Shown here one piece after another: positions 47,098 through 57,045 of a stretch of DNA of 64,000 bases (positions are counted from its first letter, which is position 1; every line of letters starts with the position of its first letter). The position numbers and the translations under genes were made by a program. Below the pieces are notes generated by a model. It saw nothing but the letters and a program-made list of their open reading frames with translations. It was not told the DNA's origin and did no database searches. Source of the stretch: Chondrosia reniformis (taxonomy: Eukaryota; Porifera; Demospongiae; Chondrillida; Chondrillidae); assembly GCA_947172415.1 (NCBI GenBank), contig OX359193.1:5698501-5762500 (forward strand). The letters run 5' to 3'.

Positions 47098-50000
47098 ATG
47101 GCCGCGCGATCCGGCAGACCAGAACATCGAGGACCTCCAGAACTAGTGAGCTAAAGTGGTTGATACTTTATATATAGCTTTACAGTGAAATGTCTGGATG
47201 AGCTTTTTACCTAATTGCTTTCGTATGCCCAGTTTTATAATGAAGAGGAAGCCAAGAAATACAGTCAAAGGTGAGTAGGAACCTCTTCATTAACATAAGT
47301 TATCAGTTGTAGGTTCTTTGGTCCCAGCCTAACCAATATTCAACCTCAAACCTCACCAATATTCAGTCATTCTAATACTTGCGTTATTTGCAATCCGCGT
47401 TACTCATGAATATAGTTAAAGTTTCTCTCGAGATGTTCTTGAGGCGCCTTCGTTTTGCTCTTCCAGTTTTCTTGGCTGGTATAGTCATTCAAATCCCAAT
47501 CGGAGCTTTGTTTTTCTCAGCAGCTAATTTGACTACCTACATCGTATCCTTCACAAGACGGAAGAGCCTAGATTATCTAATTTTCGGCACAAAAATCACG
47601 GAAGGTGGACTTATTGGAAGTACCTATTTAATGCTTTTCTCAGGAGGGGTGGGTGTGTCCATTTCTATGGTAATAGGAGGGGTCTTATGCAGGCACGTCG
47701 GTCCGAGGTTAACCACCTTTATTGGGTGCCTAATATCAGCCTTTTCTGTGATAGCAACAACCGGTACAGTGTACATTTCCAGCTTTGTGGTGATGGTCAG
47801 TTACGGGTTCCTCTTTGCATTTGGCTATGGCATGGTGTACATCAGTATCCTCTATGTTGGGATGCGCTGGCTGCCGGCATGGAGAGGGCTAGCAGTTGGC
47901 ATTATTGTGGCAGGACCTGCCCTAGGTGGATTTGTCATTCCTCTACAGGACCATCTACTGAATCCTGAAAACCTGCGAGCCTATTGTGTTGGTTTGGCTT
48001 GTTACTATACGGAAGAGGAGATCCTTGATAAGGTGCCTTTCATCTTCCTTTGGCTCGGATTGGTCTATCTGGGGATCCAACTGCTGGCAGTTCCCTTTAT
48101 AGTTGAGCCACCAGAGGATTGGGAGGACTTTGAACAGCTTTCATCTATTTGTAAGATGTGGTTCCTTATAAGACCACGTTGCCCTGCCAACTGCTGTAAA
48201 GAAAAGGAGACACACTTAATGCACCATTCTGCTGACCACGAGACTGATGAACATCAGTCCTTATATGGAAGCAGTGGTGACACTGCTGGGTCCAGACTAG
48301 CCAATCAGAATGGTCCTAGTGTGGCTGTAGGGAGGAGCACATACTCCAAGTTTATGCCTATTCGAGTGTCTCCAAAACAGCTCTTGAAAAGAAGAAATTT
48401 CTATTCTCTGCTCATAGCCTTTGTGCTAAGCGGACAGTGTGTTTCCTTTTGGATATCTTCAGAAAAGGTATTGATGGAAGCTAACAAGCTATTGCCAAAT
48501 GATAGTATAGGAATAGGTATTGCTTCAGTTTTCTGCAATTTCATTGGTCGTCCCCTTTGGGGCTTGTTTGTTGATTTGACTTCAATTAGGACTGGGCTGG
48601 TCTTCCTATTGGCCCTCATGTCGCTGGCTGTTCTCACTGTTGGTGCCTTGGTAAACACTGGCAAGTGGGTCCTGTTTGTATATGATCCTCTCATCCACTT
48701 CTGTCTAGGTGGAACTTTTACTGTGTTTCCAACGGCTATAGCACGCTGGTATGGATTGGAGTATACAACTATTAATTACGGCATTCTTTTCAGTGGCAAG
48801 TTCTTTTCCGTGCTGATAAGCTGCATAATTCTGCCACTTCTGTATACCTATGTACACTTTTCTGGTCAGGCTGTCCTAAGTGGAGGTCTCTGTGCAGTTG
48901 GACTTGTAATAATTGCACTCACAAAGGAGAGGAAATATGTCGTATTCTCTCAAACCAAATAAGAACACACACTATATTTTACTCATTTTCAATCAACCAT
49001 TTTTCCTAAGTCTCTCCTTTTTATGTAATTGTATGCTTTTTAGATTTTCGGTTGTTGTAAATTGGGCTATTTACAGTGTAAGTGATACTGTTATTTATGT
49101 AAATAATGTAAGAAAATGAAACATCTCATTTTAAGATTTTGAAAACTCTTCGATAATCGCATGGATATGCCCACATATGATGTGACCAGTAATACGTTAT
49201 CAACATATTGTGTGGTACAATTGATTGTTATAATATGCAATCTATAATGTTTTCCTTGTGTGTTAATAGTGTAGTTTTTATATGTAGTATCTAATTACAT
49301 TTGATATGATGAAATAATGGCATAAATAATTTTCATAATGGATATATAAAATTTGGTTGGAAATAATAAATGCTAATAGCAAATAGCCGAATCCATATGT
49401 ATGTAGTACTATGCTAGCTTGTTTAATACCTCCAATGAACCACTCTTTGATAGTATGATCCTTTTCTTAGTTCACGAATTATTGAGATACAAATGCAAAT
49501 GTCTGAAAGAGCCATTGAATTGCTAGCCTTGCCTGAAGATCAACCATCATTCATCTTAGATATTGGGTAAGGAAGAAAGGTATAATGTTCCTGGTCAAAC
49601 TAGCATAGCACATGCATTAAGGCAAAGTAGAAGGAAACATTCTTTCAGTATGTGAAATATCTGATCGGACATCTTATACACTTTTTGTCTAACTTTGTCA
49701 GGAAATATAATTTCTCACAAATTGGCTGTCTAAAGTGAAATCTAAAATGTGAATGTGAATGTGAATGTACAATACTGATAAAGTCTGTATACATTCACAT
49801 GATACGTATGTACACGGCATATTGTGTACACTACATATATACCTTATATGGTATGCTGTCCATTTTACTTTAAGGTGTGGCTCAGGATTGAGTGGTGAAG
49901 CGTTATCAGAGGCGGGGCACTGCTGGGTGGGAGTGGATATCAGTCAACACATGTTAAGTAAGCATATACAACTAGCTTGCACTGTACGTTCCACTCCATA

Positions 50001-52152
50001 GCAACCATACTGCTAATACTACTGATTCTAGAGTTACTAGTCACACAGTCATAAACCGAGGCCTCTGTAATTTATTCTGGAAAATCAAAGTGTATCAAGT
50101 GACCAGTAAAACTGTTGTGTTAAAGAAGCCTAAGAAATTGATAAGTCTCATCTTGTTTCTTAGATATCTCCTTCTTATTTATACATTATCCAATAATAGC
50201 AATAGCTAGCTATGGTTACTCTGTACTACGTACGTATGCTAATAACTCCTTATACGTAGGTGAAAAGTTAATAAACTGATATTTCAATTGGTACTCAGCT
50301 GTTTTGTGTCCAACTGCATAGTAGCCTCCCTTACCTGCATAATAGGATAACTAGGAAATACAGTTTCATGTCAAAGTGTTATATTATATGCATGTGTCCC
50401 ATCTTGTTGTGTAGATGTGGCTTTATCACGAGAGGTTGAAGGTGATACTATACTTCACGACATGGGACAAGGGTTGCCATTTCGTCCTGGCTCATTTGAT
50501 GCTGCTGTTAGGTGAATATTCTATTAGCTGCTTCTTACAGTGCAAATTAGCTGAAGTTAGGATGAGTTTGGTTTCCTTCTAATGTCTGTTCACTTTGATG
50601 GGAAGTTCAATCTTAAAACTATGAATCTAGTAGAATGTTTTGTTTGTCAAGTATGCTATGGAGGTAGAACTATAGCTGCAGCTATTATATTACTGGCTTA
50701 CAATTACCCATCTATCTAATTTCAGCAAGAATTGGGGTTAGAAAGATAACTGGGATCAAATTTGTAATTCCCTCTGTAATATTGCAACTCTCGTCTAACT
50801 TGTTTTATAAATTTGTAATTAATTGTATAATTTTATGCTCCCATTGACATTAAATATACAATGTAGACTATTCAAGTTCTGCTCAATGTTACAGTGTGTC
50901 TGCTCTATGTTACAGTGTGTCTGCTCTATGTTACAGTGTGTCTGCTCTATGTTACAGTGTGTCTGCTCTATGTTACAGTGTGTCTGCTCTATGTTACAGT
51001 GTGTCTGCTCTATGTTACAGTGTGTCTGCTCTATGTTACAGTGTGTCTGCTCTCCAATGGTTGTGCAACGCTGACAAAAAGGAACACCATCCTCACAAGA
51101 GACTATACAAGTTCTTTACTTCTCTCTTTGCTTGCCTTGTGAGTGTTCTGAAGGTACAACTGAGTCCTACATACATATATTTTATTGGCTCTACCTAATG
51201 GAAATCAGGTACACGGAGGGAAAGCTGTGTTCCAGTTCTATCCCGAGAACCCACAGCAGATGGAGTTGATTACTCAGCAGGCAATGAAGGCAGGGTTCAC
51301 TGGAGGAGTTGTCATTGACTACCCTAACAGTACAAAAGCCAAAAAGTGATCATCTAGCTAGCTAAGCTCTTAATATGTAACTGCATGGTATAGTACTGGT
51401 ATATAGATGTACATGATATACTACCTGTTGTTTCCAATGTACTGTGTGTCATTCTGTTCCCGTTTGTAGGATGTTCTTGTGTCTGTTCAGTGGAGGAGCT
51501 CCCAAGCAGCTACCCAAAGGTCTAGGAACAGAGGAGAAACAGTCCTCCTCCTCTGCTTCGTTTGTGCAAGCCAGGTGGGTGTTACATGTTATCCAAGCAT
51601 CTTACTTTGATTTCAAAGGAATAAACTCTATAGTAAAGGTAGCCCTTTATGAGTTTTTCTGTAATGCCACTTTACCTGTCCGTGGTTTAATATCATTTTC
51701 CCTTCTATATGCACTATATAGAGTTAACTAACTTTTATATGTACATTGACATATTGGCACTCAATTATCAGTCCTTAGGTACCATAGTCATATGATTGCA
51801 TATAAAACATATGTATATAGCTACGTAGATATAGGGAATGTGCATAGTCTATTAATGAATATGTTTTATCTCTTCCACCATTTCACTTAATCATGTAAGG
51901 AGGGAGTTTAGAAAACAAGGTAAAACTAGAATAGCACCAAAGAGTAGAGAATGGATATTAGCTAAAAAGGAAAGAAGAAAAAAGCAAGGAAAGAGGTTGT
52001 GAATGTCCATGGATGTATATAGCTAACTCACACACACACACACACACACTCACACACAAATTTCCATTTATCATACATTTCTCCTTTTTTATATTGTTAG
52101 GGTAGTTCATGATTCCAAGTATACAGGACGAAGGAGATCTTCAAAATTTTGA
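47098..52152 (+). CDS. BUD23: BUD23/WBSCR22 18S rRNA (guanine-N7) methyltransferase, 282 aa
   Basis: Ten exons: 47098-47145, 47233-47270, 49471-49566, 49875-49957, 50415-50511, 51042-51138, 51209-51345, 51470-51574, 51900-51995 and 52101-52152. The protein starts [20 protein letters not shown], matching the family start (RPEHxGPPELFY). It has the SAM-binding motif ILDIGCGSGLSG, then [56 protein letters not shown] and a basic tail ([10 protein letters not shown]...YTGRRR). Length equals that of human BUD23 (281). The enzyme, with TRMT112, methylates the 18S rRNA guanine in the nucleus during small-subunit maturation. Intron 2 carries a complete MFS transporter gene, and the acceptor of exon 6 is repeated eight times. 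I chose the most downstream acceptor because it restores the family sequence. Confidence 0.93.
47406..48962 (+). CDS. MFS transporter (monocarboxylate/oxalate-formate type), intronless, nested in BUD23 intron 2
   Basis: I take the ATG at 47406 ([20 protein letters not shown]), since upstream in-frame codons are not ATG. The 518-residue product has about twelve membrane segments in two halves joined by a polar loop of about 100 residues (EDWEDFEQ...[13 protein letters not shown]). The MFS A-type motif is degenerate ([13 protein letters not shown]) but present, with [13 protein letters not shown] (about 48547-48585) at the equivalent place in the second half. The overall pattern is that of the monocarboxylate/OFA-like branch; the substrate cannot be read from the sequence. 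It is related to the transporter at 59588. It lies wholly within an intron of BUD23 on the same strand. Confidence 0.85.
   Translation: MNIVKVSLEMFLRRLRFALPVFLAGIVIQIPIGALFFSAANLTTYIVSFTRRKSLDYLIFGTKITEGGLIGSTYLMLFSGGVGVSISMVIGGVLCRHVGPRLTTFIGCLISAFSVIATTGTVYISSFVVMVSYGFLFAFGYGMVYISILYVGMRWLPAWRGLAVGIIVAGPALGGFVIPLQDHLLNPENLRAYCVGLACYYTEEEILDKVPFIFLWLGLVYLGIQLLAVPFIVEPPEDWEDFEQLSSICKMWFLIRPRCPANCCKEKETHLMHHSADHETDEHQSLYGSSGDTAGSRLANQNGPSVAVGRSTYSKFMPIRVSPKQLLKRRNFYSLLIAFVLSGQCVSFWISSEKVLMEANKLLPNDSIGIGIASVFCNFIGRPLWGLFVDLTSIRTGLVFLLALMSLAVLTVGALVNTGKWVLFVYDPLIHFCLGGTFTVFPTAIARWYGLEYTTINYGILFSGKFFSVLISCIILPLLYTYVHFSGQAVLSGGLCAVGLVIIALTKERKYVVFSQTK
48963..49470. other. Rest of BUD23 intron 2, including the transporter 3' flank
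   Basis: It is AT-rich with AATAAATGC at about 49365, a possible polyadenylation signal for the nested gene. Nothing else is seen. Confidence 0.4.
50883..51050 (+). repeat. 21-bp tandem repeat carrying the exon 6 splice acceptor
   Basis: The unit TGTTACAGTGTGTCTGCTCTA occurs in eight consecutive, almost identical copies. Each contains TTACAG; the AGs end at 50894, 50915, 50936, 50957, 50978, 50999, 51020 and 51041. The last copy runs into the conserved exon 6 sequence (TCTGCTCTCCAATGG). Each earlier acceptor would add VSALCYS in frame, with no stop. Confidence 0.95.
52029..52057. repeat. CA microsatellite in BUD23 intron 9
   Basis: About 14 CA units, interrupted once by CT. Confidence 0.95.
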
Positions 52153-52693
52153 TTTCTAGGAACCATATTTCTCCATTTTAATAATAATTTCTTTTATTGA
52201 CATTTTGTTATGACTTCTTAATTGCTTTATTTTAAGAGTTGGAATAACTGTCATTTGAATGGCTCTTAAGATGTGGCTTCTATAGACAATACTGCTGAAC
52301 TTAAGGATCATGCACTTATTAATTTTAGTTTAAAATTTATTACACCAATCCTGCTATTCCTATATTGTACTCATTGTAACAGAGAACAGCTGGTAACGCT
52401 AAGTTCAGTTAATAGTGACAGTGTTGCATATACATTATTGTGACAACTGCAGCTCAGTGGAAGAGTACGTATAGTGATCGATACTTTAAACCATTAAGAT
52501 TACAGTCCAAAGTGACTTAGTTACTTAATATAAGTTCAAGTACATATAATGCAATTAATACCTTTCTTTTGCATTTATATTATATTAATTATTTAAACAA
52601 TATGAAGCTGGACTATATAACTGTAAAGTAACTACATAGCTGTAAGTATCAATAAAACATTGGCAAAATTGAATACAAAATTGATCTGCAGTT
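52153..52693. other. Intergenic DNA after BUD23
   Basis: AT-rich 3' flank shared by BUD23 (+) and the oxidoreductase exon (-). No gene is seen. Confidence 0.4.
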
Positions 52694-52982
52694 TTACAAA
52701 ATTGTGCACATCGAAGAATCATCCCAGCAGGAAACCAACTTTCCAACATAATCATCTCCTTGCAGGGACTTGATCATCAGGTCAGCAATGTGCCTCCTAG
52801 AGCATCCTGAGGCTGAAGGACTCTCATTTATCTTTACTTGATAATTTCCTGTGAATGGTGTGTCCTTTATATCAGGTGGGCAGACTGCAATCCACTCTAA
52901 TCCACTCTCACGAAGCACATTTATCTGTCGGTGATGTTCCTCAGTAATTGCACCAGCAATCAAACGAGCCCAAAAAGGAATA
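52694..52982 (-). pseudogene. Last exon of a second BLVRB-like oxidoreductase copy
   Basis: It is close to exon 3 of the complete gene at 57046-57337: IPFWARLIAGAITEEHHRQI, SGLEWIAVCPPDIKDTPFTG, CSRRHIADLMIKSLQGDDYV, TIL and stop. The acceptor (TATAG) and phase are kept. The adjoining intron is also duplicated (52990-53170 resembles 57340-57690). I find no exon 2 between here and the duplicated exon 1 at 56008-56157; mobile DNA occupies that interval. It could be spliced directly to that exon 1 (phases 0 and 2 differ, so the frame would shift) and is therefore likely non-functional. Confidence 0.75.
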
Positions 52983-53179
52983 CTATATTATATATAAAAT
53001 TATTGTCATTAATGTGGTGCTATTATATATGAGCCACACAGTATATGATTTTCATGAGCAAGACTCTTAATGCTATATAGTATTTCAGCACAAGTTAACA
53101 TTTCAGCTGATATCCACAGTAATTTATTATAGTGAAAACTAAAACTGTGCATTATTTATAACTGTGCAATATTTAAAAC

Positions 53180-53420
53180 TTACTTCTTCAATTTATAAAA
53201 TTTAGATATACTGTATATGGCTGAAACCTTTGGAGGGAAGAATATTTGGCTCAAAAAGGCATTTGGCGTATTTACTAGCTTAATTGGCAGTTGTTCTCCT
53301 ATATGTATATGTTCAGTGTAGTTTGGCGGTTGAAATTTTGGCGGATTGCTCTCAAAACTGCCAAACCACCAAGATTTCCAGCCATATTGTATTTTTTGTG
53401 TTCTCACAGGAAACATCTCT
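53180..53420. mobile_element. Probable MITE with CCAAA/TTTGGC motifs
   Basis: The stretch has internal inverted pieces (TTTGGCGGTTGAAATTTTGG against ACTGCCAAACC). It has no coding content beyond chance frames. Family unknown. Confidence 0.4.
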
Positions 53421-53503
53421 CTTGGTATAATAATTATGGCCTATCATTTCTTCCTCTAAATTTACTTTTTTGTTATTTACATTCTTACATCCAATTTGTC
53501 CTT

Positions 53504-53527
53504 AGCCCTAGCCCTAGCCCTAGCCCT
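53504..53527. repeat. TAGCCC tandem repeat, four units
   Basis: The sequence TTAGCCCTAGCCCTAGCCCTAGCCCTT is a short hexamer array, one base different from the animal telomere repeat (CCCTAA). Confidence 0.9.
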
Positions 53528-53529
53528 TA

Positions 53530-54035
53530 AAATTGTTTGTCCAGATTTTTTGTGGCTGGGGCCTTTAATTTATTTCATGAACAATGTCCCTTGTGTGCAA
53601 GTTACCAAATTGTCTCTCACCCTGTTGTTTATGTGAATGCATGCAAGCAACCAACGGTACTCCTAGCTGACACTCAAGGCAAGTCAAATCTGCGGTGATT
53701 ATTGTGTGAGACCCCCTGCCTGAGACTGGAATTTTTGCTGATAATGGCATGCAGATGCATCATCTTCAGTCTATACTAAGGTGTGAAAAGGTAATTGGAA
53801 GGCCATGCGTTTAACCTTATATGATCTGTAGAGACTACTACTCTGTATGTAGCAGTTGAGAATTTCAGTGTGGCTAAAGTCTTGTAGCGTTTAATATACC
53901 TGATTGTGATTATTTTGGGAGTCATTTGCATCCGTATTATATTATATACCTCAGTGTGATTATCTTGGGAGTCACTTGCATCCATGTAAATTTTTGTAAC
54001 TTGCACTGTGTAGTACTTGATTGTATTATATAATA
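53530..54035. repeat. Foldback-element arm, solitary copy
   Basis: The sequence from GGCCTTTAATTTATTTCATG to CACTGTGTAGTACTTGATTG matches the right arm of the palindrome at 55470-55925 in the same orientation. Confidence 0.85.
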
Positions 54036-54989
54036 TAAATAAATAAATAAATAAATAATATAATATAATTAATTAATTCATATGGCTCCAAGAAAGAACC
54101 TAAAAACAAAATGGGCATATCATCATAAAGTTTAGGGTATAAAACTCATTTTAAATTAAGGGATTTTTGATTTAGGCCTCCGTTTGTTAGAAAACAGAGG
54201 ACAAAGTCTGCATATAAAAGGCCATAGGACTATAGAAAACATATGGGAAATTTATATTGAAACAATGTGTTATATTAATAAAAATTATCAATTTGTCATA
54301 TAACTGTGAAATCAACATATATCATGGTACATGTGTATAAGAAATGTCTGGCGAAGTTTTGCTTAATTAAATGAGCAAAATAATCAAGATATAATGAAGA
54401 ATTCAAAGTTACGATTGCGCAAGCTGGTGATGTATTGTGATGTTCTTCTATTGCGTCACCAACACCTTCGTATGTCGCTCGGTACACACATTTTGAGAAT
54501 CTTGTGACGTTGCGAAAACGTCACCGCCTCGTTGCTAAAGAAGATCATCCTTTCGAGAACGGCTATGACAAGTCGACGCTCTCCTACGAGAAGGAGCTAC
54601 CGAATAAGAGAGTTGTAGCGAAGGTTAGATAAAGCGTATTTGTATACGTTCATGCTAAGTTTAAGCCAAAAGTGTTGCTATATATATTGATGTAAAGAAA
54701 TAAAAGAAATTCGTTTAGACGACCATAGTAAAACTGTGGTACTTTAAGCTCCGTCATCTCTTCTTATGTTTTCTATTACTTATCCATGTGTGTACGTGTG
54801 CAGGAGTGTAATTGGATACGTAGGGGTGGATTTGGATAAATATGCGTGCGTGCAAGCTCATGAGTTGAGTTGAGATGAGTTGAGATAATGAATTTCACTA
54901 TGAGATTCCACTCTATATACAGTGCAAGTAAATTCATGTACACATTCATATATATATATATATAGGAATAAGGAGTGTTATATATTATG
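54036..54989. other. Unassigned DNA with a less AT-rich patch at 54400-54640
   Basis: AAAT repeats lie at 54040-54060, and the 44160-type repeat at 54080-54150. The patch 54400-54640 has several CpGs and a frame reading YTHFENLVTLRKRHRLVAKE through to a stop at about 54631, ending in a possible donor. I recognise no family. GAGTTGAGTTGAGATGAGTT repeats lie at about 54860-54885. Confidence 0.35.
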
Positions 54990-55925
54990 CTTGTTTAAAT
55001 ACAATCAAGTACTACACAGTGCAAGTTACAAATTTATACACGGATGCAAGTGACTCCCAAGATAATCACACTGAGCTAGGTATATAATATAATACGGATG
55101 CAAATGACTCCCAAAATAATCACAATCAGGTATATTAAACGCTACAAGACTTTAGCCACACTGAAATTCTCAACTGCTGCATACAGAGTAGTAGTCTCTA
55201 CAGATCATATAAGGTTAAATACATGGCCTTCCAATTACCTTTTCACACCTAAGTATAGACTGAAGATGATGCATCTGCATGCCATTATCAGCAAAAATTC
55301 CAGTCTCATGCAGGGGATCTCAGCCAATAATCACCGCAGATTTGACTTGCCTTGAGTGTCAGCTAGGAGTACCATTGGTTGCTTGCATGCATTCACATAA
55401 ACAACAGGGTTAGAGACGATTTGGTAACTTGCACACAAGGGACATTGTTCATGAAATAAATTAAAGGCCCCAGCCTTTATGTCCCTTGTGTGCAAGTTAC
55501 CAAATTGTCTCTCACCCTGTTGTTTATGTGAATGCATGCAAGCAACCAACGGTACTCCTAGCTCACACTCAAGGCAAGTCAAATCTGCGGTGATTATTGG
55601 CTGAGACCCCCTGCATGAGACTGGAATTTTTGCTGATAATGGCATGCAGATGCATCATCTTCAGTCTATACTAAGTGTGAAAAGGTAATTGGAAGGCCAT
55701 GCGTTTAACCTTATATGATCTGTAGAGACTACTACTCTGTATGCAGCAGTTGAGAATTTCAGTGTGGCTAAAGTCTTGTAGCGTTTAATATACCTGATTG
55801 TGATTATTTTGGGAGTCATTTGCATCCGTATTATATTATATACCTCAGTGTGATTATCTTGGGAGTCACTTGCATCCATTTAAATTTTTGTAACTTGCAC
55901 TGTGTAGTACTTGATTGTATTTTAA
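54990..55925. mobile_element. Foldback element, arms of about 460 bp
   Basis: The left arm (about 54990-55465) and right arm (about 55470-55925) are near-perfect reverse complements meeting at GGCCCCAGCCTTTATG. The outer ends read ACAATCAAGTACTACACAGT and its inverse. Small differences between the arms (for example CAGGGTTAG against CTCACCCTG) show it is not an exact mirror. Confidence 0.85.
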
Positions 55926-56007
55926 CATGCTTATATATATATATACAATAATTCTATATTTACTATGGTTTTTAAAGGGAAGTCGTCTGTCTGCCTTCAG
56001 TTTATAC

Positions 56008-56157
56008 CTTGTTAGCAAGTTCTTCTGGGAGCGAAGTACTTCGTACAAATACAGTAACCTCCAGTCCGGCTTCTATCGCGGCCTCTGTCACCGACAAACC
56101 AGTAAAACCTGTACCCCCAAAGATAATCACCTTTTTCGGGCGCTCAGTCTGCGACAT
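56008..56157 (-). pseudogene. First exon of the second BLVRB-like copy
   Basis: The 150 bp encode MSQTERPKKVIIFGGTGFTG through PEELANK and are identical, as far as I can read, to exon 1 of the complete gene (58521-58670), including the donor. The start codon is kept. It has no downstream exon 2 on its strand before the mobile-DNA block, so its transcript could not make a full enzyme. Confidence 0.8.
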
Positions 56158-57045
56158 GCTGACGATGATCTAGTTAGGTATCATCGCAACATTGACTTGC
56201 GCACTCGCGACGTCATGCAGCTACAGACATGCACACCTACAATTGCAATTTGCTACCCCCTTAAAAGGGAATCGAGAGTGGGCTACGCCTGACTATAGAC
56301 GATGACCAGGTGCTATATTTTTATGATACTACATCGCGCGTATGGCAAGCCAAATGTAACAAAATTCCTACATATATACGTTTCAAAAACTCAGACGTAC
56401 GTCCGAATTAACGTTGCATAATTACGTTTGTAATAACGTTCGGAACATTTATAATGGCTATTTGCATGCATGGGGTCAGCTGGTATATCTCAGGAGGAGT
56501 AAAGGTAAATTTAAGGGATGGTGGTGTGGTACAGATGAATCATGCATTCATTATCTGTGATTCTATTGACATTTGTAAACGTGCATGTGGAGAGTTGTCT
56601 CAACAGTTACAAAATGAATGCAAACGTTATGGAAAAGACACCAGGTGCAGTGTAGACACATATACATCACTTCCATGTTGGGCACACATCCCTACTCGCG
56701 GTTGCGCCCAAACATGGAAGTGATGTGTATGGTTAAGTCACTTTAAATTTCAGTATATATGCCACTTCTGTATGATTGTCCTTGCCACATGATCATTCTC
56801 TTGTTTCACTACTTTTTGCAGATTTGCTAGTGACTGTTGGAAGCACTGCCATCCCTACTTCTAATTTCATTTTTAAATGTTTTTATTTATCTTGTAACTT
56901 TTGCTTTCAACTACTTAAAGGTTTACATACTCTAAAAGCTGTCACATTATGGTTACCATGCACTTATATAATACAAGTATACAGTTCATCACAAATATAT
57001 TCTGTTGAAGCAGCCAATACACCAGAGGTACAAAAATCTGCAGCT
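56158..57045. mobile_element. Upstream DNA of the second oxidoreductase copy, with element remnants
   Basis: At 56660-56735 ACATCACTTCCATG...GCCCAAACATGGAAGTGATGT forms an inverted repeat. From about 56703 to 56885 the sequence is a diverged relative of the palindrome arm at 20882-21057 (GCGCCCAAACA, ACTTCTGTATGATT, CTACTTTTTGCAGAT). No gene is supported. Confidence 0.5.

Noticed and set aside
50883-51050. CRISPR-like array
   Set aside because: Uniform 21-bp tandem units without spacers in a eukaryotic intron; it is a minisatellite.
50894-51142. Repeat protein [15 protein letters not shown]...
   Set aside because: A frame through the 21-bp splice-site repeat of BUD23; the conserved downstream exon is read in another frame.
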